From Thermoplasmata archaeon (lineage in GTDB: Archaea > Thermoplasmatota > Thermoplasmata > GCA-020350865), in assembly GCA_020348445.1 (NCBI GenBank), contig CP070751.1, positions 2,575,447-2,625,766 of the forward strand: a stretch of DNA of 50,320 nucleotides, given 5' to 3'. Each line of letters begins with the position of its first letter. Position 1 is the first letter of the stretch. Below are positions 33,201 to 40,922 of this stretch, piece by piece. The notes beneath the pieces were generated by a model. The model saw only the letters and a list, made by a program, of their open reading frames with translations. It had not been told where the DNA came from and made no database searches. The position numbers were made by a program, and so were the translations under genes.

Positions 33201-35587
33201 CTGCAGAGTTCAGCTGGTCCCCACCTCTCCCTGATGAAGGAAAACCCGTACAATTTACTGACCTTTCCTTCTCATATCCCGATCTCCTTTCGTCATGGGC
33301 CTGGGACTTCGGGGGGCTAGGAACCAGCATCTCACAGAATCCAAAGTTCATCTTTATGGATGATGGTACTTACACTGTTTATTTGACTGTAACCGACGAT
33401 GATGGCTCAACAGATTCGATTTCCCACGATATAGAAATCCTAGATCTTGCTCCAATAGCCAATTTCTCTTGGTCGCCTGATCCTCGATATGAAGGCTCAC
33501 CTGTGCAGTTTACAGACTTATCTTATTCGTACCCTGATGCAATCGTGAGTTGGGATTGGAAATTCGGAGATGGTGGTACAAGTACATTTCAGAATCCAAG
33601 CCATACCTACGGTGATAACGGGGATTACAATGTGACCTTGACTGTAAAAGATGATGACGGCTCCGTCAGTGTTATCACATATACCGTTACAATTCTCAAC
33701 GCAGATCCCATAGTGAATGCAGGAAATGACCAGTCAACATATGAGGGTACCAGTGTATCGTTCTCGGGAGCCTTTACAGATCCTGGTTGGCTGGATACCC
33801 ACACCATCGAATGGGACTTCGGTGATGGAGGCAAAGCCTACGGTACCTTGACACCCACGCACACATACGGCGATAACGGGGATTTTGTTGTAACCCTCAA
33901 AATAACAGATGATGACGGTGGTGTTGGATACGATTATCTTACTGTCCATGTCGAAAATGTCCCACCAATGGTAAGTCCTGCTGATGATCAGGTAATAGAC
34001 GAGGGAACCACTATCTCCCTTGTGGTTGCTACCTTCGTTGATGTAGGTTGGCTGGACACCCATACAGCAACCATTGACTGGGGAGATGGAACAAACGATG
34101 CCGGTTCAGTTACTGAAACAAATGGCAGCGGTTCTGTCTCAGGAAGCCATACATACGGTGACAACGGTGTTTATACAGTCACAGTAACTGTCACAGATGA
34201 CGATGGTGGCGAAGGCTCAGCACAATTCAATATCACTGTGAACAACCTGGCACCTGAAGTTGAACCATTGGAGCCTGTGATAATAGATGAAGGAGCACCA
34301 TTTACCTTGACAGGAATTGCAGAGGATCCAGGCAGTGACGATCTGACATTTACCTGGAAATTCGAATTTGGACCAACACTGGTTACCATATATTACAACA
34401 ATGGCCTGACACCAGATCCATATCCAAGCTCTTGGGGGGCATTTCCCTTTGCTGCAACTGATGTTGTTACCCACACATACGGTGATAACGGAAATTATAC
34501 TGTCACTTTGACTGTAGAGGATGATGACGGTGCAAAGATCGTGGTTACCACATATGTCATCGTGAACAATGTTGCGCCTTCAGTTGATCTAGGTGGACCT
34601 TATATTGTTAATGAAAATTCGCCTTTGGTTTTAAATGGACACGCAACAGACCCGGGAAGTGATGATCTGACATTTTCTTGGGTAATAGAATATGGACCCA
34701 TTGTGACAACCATCTATTATAATGATGGTGAAAATCCTGATCCATTTCCAAGTCCAGAGGTAAATCCAAGGGATATAATCGATAATGTTGCTCATACCTA
34801 TGGTGACAACGGAGTGTTTACTGTTACCCTCACAGTGACTGATGATGACGGGGCGACAACAACAGTGACCGTAAATGTTACAGTGAACAATGTGGCCCCA
34901 ACAGTGGTGAACCTTGAGGCCTATATGTATGTGAACTTTTCATTGAGGGTTGCGGGAGAGAAATGGCATTCTGTTGGAATCCTCCTTCTTGAAGATGATA
35001 AGCAGATATGGGCTGATACAATCACAAGATATCCCGGAAGTCCGGATGAACAGATGGCCACAAAGGCAAATGTCAAGGTTGACATGACAAAAAGCTATAC
35101 TGCGTTGGTTGATTATTTGCCCAATGATCCAAGGGTAAACGGCAATGTTTGGGGTGGAAATCCCGTTTGGATAATAATGACGTTTGAGGACGGTTCAGAG
35201 ACACGATTGCATCACACTTTTAATGTAAGACAATCTGATTGGAACAGCGACCACTGGAATCACATCGATCCATGGGAAGTTGAATTTGCACCATATCTTG
35301 GAGGGCACAACATAACCTTTGAGGCACATGCCGAAGATCCCGGCAGCGATGATCTCACCTTTTTCTGGAATTTTGACGACGGCAACTTCTCTGGACCAAA
35401 TATTTATTACAATAACGGATTAAGCCCGGATCCATTCCCAAGTACAGAGATCAATCCAATGACTGCAACTGAAACAACAGTTCACAGATATGCTACATCT
35501 GGCACTTATACGATAACACTAACAGTAACGGATGATGATGGTGGAACAGTAACTGTCACATTATCACTTGCGGTGGTTGTGGGCTAA
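30251..35587 (+). CDS. Giant secreted PKD-repeat surface protein
   Basis: 1778 residues from the ATG at 30251, which gives a proper signal peptide (KFSYGIIQNISVMSLALIMVMASFG) and has a G-rich ribosome site. A GTG at 30197 is also in frame. The N-terminal 370 or so residues are unique, with repeated DGD and DSD acidic turns. A CARDB-like part follows (SPGTNVNYAHKLTNKGLSDV), then about nine or ten PKD domains marked by (V/A)P-x-(V/A)-x-AG...NEGT, and TYGDNG(D/N/V)(Y/F)TVTLTV(T/E)DDDG signatures. Three of the last PKD domains carry a shared insertion IYYN(N/D)G...PDP(Y/F)PS. No C-terminal membrane span or PGF-CTERM-type sorting tail is visible; the protein ends directly after the last beta strand. 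Binding of carbohydrate or protein is typical of PKD arrays. It may be an S-layer or adhesin component. Confidence 0.85.
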   Translation: MKAIQKFSYGIIQNISVMSLALIMVMASFGGTIENTMNVTQHEGAQVLSTGTDYSAFPDEDPDSGKFLGVAGSGTLVNVPIICHIGVPADEDSFEVDIFDGDLGGHWDQYYDNSDYMDFKLYEDPKKDGTGTSLVASWTHSVMSDDNWYHRVFNTTSGAKALSGNYFYRMTVQWRSPGTSSSNNYFKIRTTGQISVAKGNQFALMAGPLRIPYPSNYGPKPWESKNLDPPEWAGDSDPDTNNVDANSYDGDWNFYFYVPKTRNMVSFKDGDADIVVDDDDANTPFPEGISHGAPKDGPSPYNGCDVAPNVKYTITDPDGNSYVNSNPSGNLEWENFIISKDSADNPDHLVSYDLSAGLWNMHIQGLDSHNMYFIEASFEIFTTTKPPLPVSPPPTLVPPLAASVSPGTNVNYAHKLTNKGLSDVFDLSAISSRGWTTRIYHDADGDGALDSSEVTAGEISDTGTLAKDEAFDMIVQVEVPSSSKDAIDYTKVTGASQTEWNIQASLTDTTTVKSNQPPVADANGPYFGDEGSTIQLDGSGTQDPDGDYLWYFWDLDNDGYYDDSTDIKPKYFWGEDGIYPVKLAVYDGEVYDFNSTTVYVGNLAPEIYSTSYVYTLTQGSNSWTIPAVESTLSPKDFYNYYSASAHTGFEIPYQSFLYLYRDIDDPSNEVGLFIIHDIDGDIGPPYGSPDAQCWMDLSGIPSGTYLAQSDDPGEFKINYPSAGKARGRWHWWYNTDGGAIGGLSTTSSWAITIEPLFWDDVSTWAYYYAGGSNINLNMNQPITISYSAQTEPTTVSTNEGTSITLGAFARDWGLDDEPLGYKFYWNDPYDPGASSTGSTPWDTLFTASHTYYENGAYSPQLTVTDSDGATDTLTFTVNVANVAPNVDAGSNQVVNEGTPVSVSGTFSDPGAYDSHSATWSWGDSNTSPGSVSEENIPPYSTGTVSGSHIYMDQGTYIVILTVTDDDGDSGKDRLTVTVLDLAPTAEFSWSPPLPDEGKPVQFTDLSFSYPDLLSSWAWDFGGLGTSISQNPKFIFMDDGTYTVYLTVTDDDGSTDSISHDIEILDLAPIANFSWSPDPRYEGSPVQFTDLSYSYPDAIVSWDWKFGDGGTSTFQNPSHTYGDNGDYNVTLTVKDDDGSVSVITYTVTILNADPIVNAGNDQSTYEGTSVSFSGAFTDPGWLDTHTIEWDFGDGGKAYGTLTPTHTYGDNGDFVVTLKITDDDGGVGYDYLTVHVENVPPMVSPADDQVIDEGTTISLVVATFVDVGWLDTHTATIDWGDGTNDAGSVTETNGSGSVSGSHTYGDNGVYTVTVTVTDDDGGEGSAQFNITVNNLAPEVEPLEPVIIDEGAPFTLTGIAEDPGSDDLTFTWKFEFGPTLVTIYYNNGLTPDPYPSSWGAFPFAATDVVTHTYGDNGNYTVTLTVEDDDGAKIVVTTYVIVNNVAPSVDLGGPYIVNENSPLVLNGHATDPGSDDLTFSWVIEYGPIVTTIYYNDGENPDPFPSPEVNPRDIIDNVAHTYGDNGVFTVTLTVTDDDGATTTVTVNVTVNNVAPTVVNLEAYMYVNFSLRVAGEKWHSVGILLLEDDKQIWADTITRYPGSPDEQMATKANVKVDMTKSYTALVDYLPNDPRVNGNVWGGNPVWIIMTFEDGSETRLHHTFNVRQSDWNSDHWNHIDPWEVEFAPYLGGHNITFEAHAEDPGSDDLTFFWNFDDGNFSGPNIYYNNGLSPDPFPSTEINPMTATETTVHRYATSGTYTITLTVTDDDGGTVTVTLSLAVVVG
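33590..34820 (+). repeat. Degenerate direct repeats within the PKD array
   Basis: The motif TACGGYGAYAACGG (Y = C or T) recurs near 33610, 33865, 34153 and 34480, with a related copy near 34800. Each encodes the conserved (T/S)YGDNG turn of one PKD domain. The DNA similarity between the domains is higher in this core than elsewhere, which fits domain duplication. The repeats are translated and unevenly spaced by domain length, so they are not a mobile or CRISPR array. Confidence 0.7.
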
Positions 35588-35595
35588 ATAAAACT

Positions 35596-35604
35596 CTTTA
35601 TACC
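35596..35604 (+). promoter_or_regulatory. TATA-like box of the ThiI-like gene (leaderless transcript likely)
   Basis: CTTTATACC is centred about 26 bases before the ATG at 35626, with no ribosome-site motif between them. It lies right after the stop of the giant PKD gene and separates the sulfur unit from it. Confidence 0.45.
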
Positions 35605-35625
35605 CAAAATCCATTAGCTCGTAGT

Positions 35626-36249
35626 ATGAAATTGATTTCTCTTATCTCAGGTGGTATAGATTCACCTGTTGCGACACAGATGATGTTGGACAGGGGAGCT
35701 GATGTTGTTGTCCTTCATTTTGACAACAGGCCATTTACAGGCGAGGGTCAAATAAATAAAATGAAGGCTCTTATCGCTCATCTGGAGAAATTAAACAAAA
35801 GGGACATAGAAGCATACGTTGTTCCCCATAAGGACAGCCATATCGCATTTACCCAGAACTGCATTCGTAATCTCCATTGTGTTCTATGTAGAAGGATGAT
35901 GCTGAGGGTTGCTGAAAAGCTCGCTCAAAAAGAGGGGGCAGAGGCCTTACTTACAGGAGAATCATTGGGTCAAGTGGCATCCCAAACCCTAAGGAACATA
36001 AAAACAGAATCTGAGGCAGTAAATATCCAGATATTGAGACCTTTGATCGGAATGGACAAGTTAGAGATCGAGGGCATAGCAAAAAAAATAGGCACCTACG
36101 AGATTTCGATTCTCCCTGGAATGTGCTGTGAGATAGTTCCTAAAAGACCCTCGACATATTCTAAGTTGGAGATTATTTTAGAGGAAGAGAAGAAGGTTGA
36201 CATACAGGAACTTGTTGATAAAGCCATAAAAGGTCTAAAGAGATTTTAA
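35626..36249 (+). CDS. ThiI-like PP-loop sulfurtransferase without THUMP domain
   Basis: 207 residues, far shorter than full ThiI (about 380 or more). It begins directly with the PP-loop, LISLISGGIDSPVATQMML (SGGIDS at 8-13), and continues with CVLCRRMMLRVAEK, LLTGESLGQVASQTLRNI and ISILPGMCCEIVPKRPS, all characteristic of ThiI. Cys167/168 is at the persulfide-cysteine position of the ThiI CC motif, and Cys85/88 form a CxxC. Lack of NFLD/THUMP means it cannot bind tRNA as classic ThiI does; it may use a different RNA-binding partner or act in thiamine or other sulfur chemistry. It is followed by the regulator and Fe-S genes. Confidence 0.9.
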   Translation: MKLISLISGGIDSPVATQMMLDRGADVVVLHFDNRPFTGEGQINKMKALIAHLEKLNKRDIEAYVVPHKDSHIAFTQNCIRNLHCVLCRRMMLRVAEKLAQKEGAEALLTGESLGQVASQTLRNIKTESEAVNIQILRPLIGMDKLEIEGIAKKIGTYEISILPGMCCEIVPKRPSTYSKLEIILEEEKKVDIQELVDKAIKGLKRF

Positions 36250-36293
36250 TTACGTTCCAGATTTTAGTTTCCAAATAAATATAACGCCGTTAA

Positions 36294-36302
36294 GTTTATA
36301 AG
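36294..36302 (+). promoter_or_regulatory. TATA-like box of the regulator/Fe-S gene unit
   Basis: GTTTATAAG lies about 30 bases before the GAGGTGATT ribosome site at 36330-36338. This suggests an independent transcript starting just before the regulator gene. Confidence 0.45.
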
Positions 36303-36343
36303 GTAAGACCCTAATTATCTTTATTGAAAGAGGTGATTATAAC

Positions 36344-36736
36344 TTGAAACCGCCTTGCGAAATCGTGGTAAGCAAGATGCTCCCCCACCTAAGAGCAGGA
36401 ATAGTAAAGAGCCTAATTCAGGACCACAATATGAAGCAAATAGAAGTGGCAAAGAGATTGGGTATTACCCAGGCCTCGGTAAGCCAATATCTCTCCTCGA
36501 CAAGAGGGGAAGATGAGGAATTCCAAAAACTCTTTCCTGAGATAGGTGAATATGCAAAATCCATTGCCGAGAAAATCGCATCAGGGGAGGATAAGGAGCA
36601 TCAAGTGGCCCTATTATGCGAGATGTGCTCCACGATTAGGGAAGAGGGTAAATTCTGTGAATACCACAGGAATTTTCTGCAGATTGACGAATGCGGCATA
36701 TGCCTCAAAACCTCAACCGACAAGGCGGATCCTTAA
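36344..36736 (+). CDS. HTH (XRE-type) transcriptional regulator with cysteine-rich C-terminal domain
   Basis: 130 residues from a TTG with a perfect GAGGTGAT ribosome site. The N-terminal motif PPCEIVVSKMLPHLRAGIV leads into an HTH, MKQIEVAKRLGITQASVSQYL (about 30-50). The C-terminal part has Cys92-x2-Cys95, Cys105-x2-His108 and Cys117-x2-Cys120, six or seven potential ligands for an Fe-S cluster or zinc; Cys5 could contribute. The last residues are polar. Archaeal regulators with this architecture are familiar but uncharacterised to my knowledge. Position before an Fe-S protein and IscU/SufS genes suggests it senses Fe-S or sulfur status. This is inference. Confidence 0.85.
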   Translation: MKPPCEIVVSKMLPHLRAGIVKSLIQDHNMKQIEVAKRLGITQASVSQYLSSTRGEDEEFQKLFPEIGEYAKSIAEKIASGEDKEHQVALLCEMCSTIREEGKFCEYHRNFLQIDECGICLKTSTDKADP

Positions 36737-36765
36737 GAAATATTACAAAATTATGGAGGGGTAAT

Positions 36766-37980
36766 TTGGCTGGTGTGGACGCCTTTGATTTACATTTACT
36801 TCTACCAAAATTCGATTGCGGCCTTTGCGGCAATCCGATATGTATGACCCTGGCAAGAAATATATTGAGTAACATACAAAAGCCCGTGGATTGTCCATTC
36901 ATAACTTTAGAAAATATGAAAAAAATAAATGAACTTATACCCACAAAGGATGTGGTGAGAAAACATCCACATCCAAATGTAGAAGATGACATAATCGAGA
37001 TACATCCCTGCACAGAAGATGGTAAGGTAACGTTGGAGACTCAGCTTAAATCAAAAACCATGAATAGAGATTTTTACAGCGATATTTTCGATTCTCTCCA
37101 ACTGTGTAAATCATTATCTGAAGTTGAGATATTTGATAACAGGAACTGCTCCAAAAGAATGGGCTACGGTCTTGTTGAGATAAAAGGGAAAAGGGTGCAC
37201 ATCTTTAAAACAGGCAGAATAATTATGAGGCGGGCCGATGACAGGGAAGATGCTCTGGGGACATTCTCAAGGCTATCGAATTTATTATTACCTGCAAGAA
37301 TATGCTCGTGCGGTAACATCCTGGCAGATTGCTTTGGCGGTTCATGCGAAACCTGCTCAAAGGATGTTTGCGCAGCCCATCTTGACCATCTTGAGATGAC
37401 CGAAGCAAAGGACGGAATAATCACAGCAGAGAAAATCTTGGATAAATATGATAATAAGAAAAACGAAAAACTTGCTAATAATTTCGAGGATCTGCGAAAT
37501 ATCGTTGACATCATCAGAAATATCCATGAAGAACTAAATGCTGGCCATGAAATTGACAAGGAATCGTACAAAGAAGAAATCGACAAAATCGCAGACAACA
37601 TAAATAAAATATGCATGGAAAATATCCTGAATAACAAAGAAAAAGATGAAACTGAAATTGCCCTCATACAGTACGGTCTTGCTAGGGATCTGATCAGAGC
37701 TAGGGATGGTTTTCTAAGTCTAGAATCCATAGAAGATAATAAAACTTACAAAACCGCAGCAGAGCTGTTCTTCGATTCCTATGAGGCCTTTGAGAAAAAA
37801 GATGTGAAAGCCTCTAAGGACGTTATTAAAAGGTATGAAGAATTCAAATCGACATTAGAGACCAATTCTGAAGATGTGGGAATTGCTAAAATTGCTACAA
37901 ATGGTTTTTATATCTCTAGGATATTTGGTAAACCCTTGCCTAGAATAAAGTTGCATGATGTGAATAAGAAGATATCGTAG
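36766..37980 (+). CDS. Multi-cysteine Fe-S (FES-domain) protein
   Basis: 404 residues from TTG 36766, with GGAGGGG 5 bases upstream. The first 45 residues carry the four-cysteine FES-type [4Fe-4S] motif: C18-x2-C21-x4-C26-x16-C43, as in corrinoid Fe-S proteins (HLLLPKFDCGLCGNPIC). A second cysteine group, ICSCGNILADCFGGSCETC, follows near residues 183-201. The C-terminal half is a long helical, highly charged region (LDKYDNKKNEKLANNFED onwards) with no cysteine motif. The combination is unusual. It could be an electron-transfer or cluster-relay protein with a helical binding arm. An ATG at 36691 or 36754 is also in frame, inside or just after the regulator gene. Confidence 0.78.
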   Translation: MAGVDAFDLHLLLPKFDCGLCGNPICMTLARNILSNIQKPVDCPFITLENMKKINELIPTKDVVRKHPHPNVEDDIIEIHPCTEDGKVTLETQLKSKTMNRDFYSDIFDSLQLCKSLSEVEIFDNRNCSKRMGYGLVEIKGKRVHIFKTGRIIMRRADDREDALGTFSRLSNLLLPARICSCGNILADCFGGSCETCSKDVCAAHLDHLEMTEAKDGIITAEKILDKYDNKKNEKLANNFEDLRNIVDIIRNIHEELNAGHEIDKESYKEEIDKIADNINKICMENILNNKEKDETEIALIQYGLARDLIRARDGFLSLESIEDNKTYKTAAELFFDSYEAFEKKDVKASKDVIKRYEEFKSTLETNSEDVGIAKIATNGFYISRIFGKPLPRIKLHDVNKKIS

Positions 37981-37998
37981 ATATCGGATGGTGGTTGA

Positions 37999-38376
37999 AT
38001 GTACAGCGAAAAGGTTATGGAGATGTTTCGGAATCCGAAAAACATGGGAGAGATAGAAAACCCGGACGGAGTCGGTACCGTGGGCAATCCAAAATGCGGT
38101 GATCTTATGGAATTGTACATAAAAGTGGAGGACAATATCATAACAGATATAAAATTCAAGACCTTTGGATGTGCCGCGGCAATTGCAACAAGCAGCATGA
38201 TAACTGAAATGGCAAAGGGCAAGACCCTGGAAGAAGCCGAGAAGATAACAAGGCAGGATGTAGCAGACGAGCTGGAGGGGCTGCCGCCAATTAAAATGCA
38301 CTGCTCAAACCTGGCTGCTGATGCGCTTCGGGCCGCAATTGAGGATTATCGAAAAAAGAAGGGTGAATCCACATAA
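37999..38376 (+). CDS. iscU: IscU/NifU-type Fe-S cluster assembly scaffold
   Basis: 125 residues with the scaffold ligands in order: Cys33 and Asp35 (VGNPKCGD), Cys58 (KTFGCAAAIATSS) and Cys102 (PIKMHCSNLAADAL). Asp35 is the family residue that modulates cluster release. The PPIKMHC motif matches the IscU LPPVKLHCS, which includes the Hsc-chaperone LPPVK site; here it is GLPPIKMH. The scaffold receives sulfur from the cysteine desulfurase that follows immediately and passes clusters on. The gap to that gene is 3 bases, so the two are likely co-translated. Confidence 0.95.
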   Translation: MYSEKVMEMFRNPKNMGEIENPDGVGTVGNPKCGDLMELYIKVEDNIITDIKFKTFGCAAAIATSSMITEMAKGKTLEEAEKITRQDVADELEGLPPIKMHCSNLAADALRAAIEDYRKKKGEST

Positions 38377-38379
38377 TCG

Positions 38380-39618
38380 GTGAGCGGTTTTGGGGGCAGA
38401 CCTTTGGATTTAGCGAAGATAAGATCCGATTTTCCTGTTTTTTCCTACGAGATCTACGGTAAGCCCTTTATCTATCTTGACAGCGCGTGCATGGCATTAA
38501 AACCGAAACAGGTTATCGAGGTCATGAACGAATATTACTATGAGCACCCAGCCTGCGGTGGAAGAAGCGTCCACAAGCTGGGTACGAAGGTCACGATTCG
38601 ATGCGACTCTGCAAGAGACAGGATAAGGGACTTTCTTTCGGCAGAAAACTCAAATGAGATAATTTTTACGAGAAACACAACAGAGGGTATAAATCTCGTG
38701 GCCAGATGTTTCGATTTTCAAAAAAATGATGTGGTGCTCACAACAGACAGGGAGCATAACTCCAATCTTGCGCCTTGGCATTTACTAAAGGATTTAAAAG
38801 GTATCAAACACGAGGTTCTGCCCTCCAACGAGGACAACACATTCAATTTGGAGGCATTTGAGGAGCGCATGGGAAAGGATGTGAAGATGGTAAGTATGGT
38901 TCATACCTCCAATCTGGAGGGTTATACAATACCCGCCAAGGAGATTATTAAAATAGCACATGATCATGGTGCGTTGGTTATGCTGGATGCTTCTCAAAGC
39001 ACGGCTCATAAAAAGGTAAACGTGACAGACCTAGATGTGGATTTCTTTTGCTTTTCCATTCATAAGATGTGCGGCCCTACGGGAATGGGGATTTTGTACG
39101 GAAAATACGAGCAGCTAAAGAAACTCTCGCCATTTATTGTGGGAGGGGACACGGTGGCCGAAACATCTTATGAAACCACGAAGTATCTTGATCCGCCCCA
39201 TCGATTCGAAGCAGGTTTGCAGAATTATTCAGGTATAATGGGAAGTGGTGCCGCAATCCAGTATGTGGGAAATATAGGAATGGACAATATTGCAAAGCAC
39301 GAGACAAAGCTCAACAGAATCATGACTTCAAAACTGGATGGAATACCTCAGGTTCATATTTTAGGGCCCAAGGAGCCCGAGAAAAGGGCTGGGATCGTTT
39401 CTTTTACAGTTGATGAAATGGACTCCCACGATATTGCCATGATTCTTGATGAGATGGCAAATATAATGATCAGATCAGGGATGCACTGCGTGCACAGCTG
39501 GTTCCAGTCAAGGGGTTTAAACGGATCTGCCAGAGCTTCTGCCTATTTCTACAACACCGAAGAGGAGGCCAAGATATTTGGAGACACCTTGCAGGAGATC
39601 GTAGAAAAAGTTGGATAG
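38380..39618 (+). CDS. sufS: Cysteine desulfurase (SufS/Csd type)
   Basis: 412 residues. It is a PLP enzyme releasing sulfur from cysteine as persulfide. The PLP lysine is Lys229 in FCFSIHKMCGPTGMG; Thr100-Thr101 (FTRNTTEGINLVA), His126 (DREHNSN) and the aspartate of VMLDASQS contact the cofactor. The nucleophile is Cys370 in MIRSGMHCVHSWF, and SARASAYFYNTEEE is the conserved C-terminal block. The start is GTG 38380, three bases after the IscU stop. A TTG at 38404 with a GGGGG site 7 bases upstream is a possible alternative. It completes the sulfur unit 35626-39618 and could also serve the ThiI-like protein. Confidence 0.95.
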   Translation: MSGFGGRPLDLAKIRSDFPVFSYEIYGKPFIYLDSACMALKPKQVIEVMNEYYYEHPACGGRSVHKLGTKVTIRCDSARDRIRDFLSAENSNEIIFTRNTTEGINLVARCFDFQKNDVVLTTDREHNSNLAPWHLLKDLKGIKHEVLPSNEDNTFNLEAFEERMGKDVKMVSMVHTSNLEGYTIPAKEIIKIAHDHGALVMLDASQSTAHKKVNVTDLDVDFFCFSIHKMCGPTGMGILYGKYEQLKKLSPFIVGGDTVAETSYETTKYLDPPHRFEAGLQNYSGIMGSGAAIQYVGNIGMDNIAKHETKLNRIMTSKLDGIPQVHILGPKEPEKRAGIVSFTVDEMDSHDIAMILDEMANIMIRSGMHCVHSWFQSRGLNGSARASAYFYNTEEEAKIFGDTLQEIVEKVG

Positions 39619-39718
39619 GATATTTTCAGAATCCATTCTTTTTTATAAGGTGTGCTTTTACTGATAAAACAAAAACAATATATCCTATCATAATCATTTA
39701 TTTCTTGGTGAAATAAAT

Positions 39719-40123
39719 ATGTTAGAAAGAAGATCATTGGTAAATAAGGTGAAAGTGCCCCTGCTTTTGATGCTGATCACGTTACTTCTGAGCTTTTTAG
39801 TGCCCGGAATTTTAGCACAGCCAGACAACTCCGAAAAGAGGGATGAACCCCCTGTGAATTCTGATTTGGCATTAGGTTTTGATGCGTATTTTGCGATCGT
39901 GAATTACAATGAACCTCACAATCCCTGGGTCCAGGTTAATTACTACTATGAAAACGGCTCGTACATAACCATGATCTATGGGATTGAAAGAAGTGTTTTA
40001 CCATCTTTAAGTCTTAATTATCAAAGCGGTGCTGTCCAGGTTTTTGACAGGAAAGGAAAATTGACTGGCCTTGGTTTTAAAACAAGGACCAAATCAAATC
40101 TTTTTGTTTTTGTTCCTGCTTAG
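39719..40123 (+). CDS. Hypothetical secreted protein, 134 residues
   Basis: An N-terminal signal (VKVPLLLMLITLLLSFLVPGILA, residues 11-33) is followed by a probable cleavage site after PGILAQP. The mature part of about 100 residues is beta-rich with Tyr/Asn turns (YFAIVNYNEPHNPWVQVNYY, SLNYQSGAVQVFDRKGKL), and ends FVFVPA. There are no cysteines in the mature part. I do not recognise a family. A TTGGTG ribosome site precedes the ATG. The following gene is convergent, 19 bases from its stop. Confidence 0.6.
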   Translation: MLERRSLVNKVKVPLLLMLITLLLSFLVPGILAQPDNSEKRDEPPVNSDLALGFDAYFAIVNYNEPHNPWVQVNYYYENGSYITMIYGIERSVLPSLSLNYQSGAVQVFDRKGKLTGLGFKTRTKSNLFVFVPA

Positions 40124-40142
40124 CAAAAACATATTTGCATAG

Positions 40143-40652
40143 CTATCTCTTCAAAACCAGCTCACCCATCATCCTGTACTCCTGATTCCAATAGCTTAAT
40201 GCCCTCTCCCTATCGTAGTCTTCTTCTTCATGGGCAGCCACCACTTCCCCAATGAACCAGTCATGGGATCCTCCGAAGCTCAATTCTTTGACTATCTTGC
40301 ATTCAATGTTTACTGGAAATTCCTGGATGAGCACGGATTTTATAATCTTAGGTTTCATTGGAGTCAGGCCAAACTTCTCGAACTTGTTCACATCTCTTCC
40401 CGATATATCGCCGCACCCATCAACCTTATCCACAAGCTCTTTTGTGGGTATGTTCACTCCAAAGTCCCCCACTTCCTTGAGAAGTCCGTAGGAATATCTT
40501 TTTGGGTGGACACCTATTCCGAGCATTGGAGGGGTGAAGGAAAATGCGTGGATCAGTCCTATTGCAATTATGTTCTCTCCCACTGTCACGGCTGTAACTG
40601 GAAATGCGGGAAACCTGCGCCGAGCTTCCTTAGGTTCAATTTCCTTTTTCAT
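40143..40652 (-). CDS. Flavin reductase-like FMN-binding split-barrel protein
   Basis: 169 residues. It matches the flavin-reductase domain family: FPAFPVTAVTVGENIIAIG, IHAFSFTPPMLGIGVHPKRY, GDFGVNIPTKELVDKVDGCG and GSHDWFIGEVVAAHEEEDYD. Archaeal members are typically flavoproteins reducing FMN or other substrates with NAD(P)H. The ATG at 40652 has a GAGG site; an in-frame ATG at 40667 has none. Whether it supplies reduced FMN to the UbiX/UbiD system is pure speculation. Confidence 0.9.
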   Translation of the reverse strand: MKKEIEPKEARRRFPAFPVTAVTVGENIIAIGLIHAFSFTPPMLGIGVHPKRYSYGLLKEVGDFGVNIPTKELVDKVDGCGDISGRDVNKFEKFGLTPMKPKIIKSVLIQEFPVNIECKIVKELSFGGSHDWFIGEVVAAHEEEDYDRERALSYWNQEYRMMGELVLKR

Positions 40653-40922
40653 GGTATCAGGCCTCATTAAGGTTTATCTTGCCTCTTGGTAATGGAATTA
40701 GGTGGTTATTAGTTATTGGGGGAGTTTTATTTGAGGAGAGGGAATTGTGTCCTTCACACGATACATTGTAATCGTCTTTTAAATAAGGGCAGCTCTCCTT
40801 ATCTATTTTAGGGCGTTATCTACAGAACAATTATAAAGTTATATATGCTAACAAGTGTGTTTAAATTCAAAGAAGCAATCGATAGAAGCGATCTTTGTAT
40901 GGAAAAACTTGAAGGGTAAAAT

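Noticed and set aside
33590..34820. Regular short direct repeats that might suggest a CRISPR array
   Set aside because: They are translated, lie within PKD domains, differ in sequence, and are separated by about 250-330 bases of coding DNA.
37164..37730. 188-codon minus-strand frame inside the Fe-S protein gene
   Set aside because: It is an antisense shadow of a cysteine-motif-bearing gene, with Ser/Leu-rich low-complexity content and no ribosome site.
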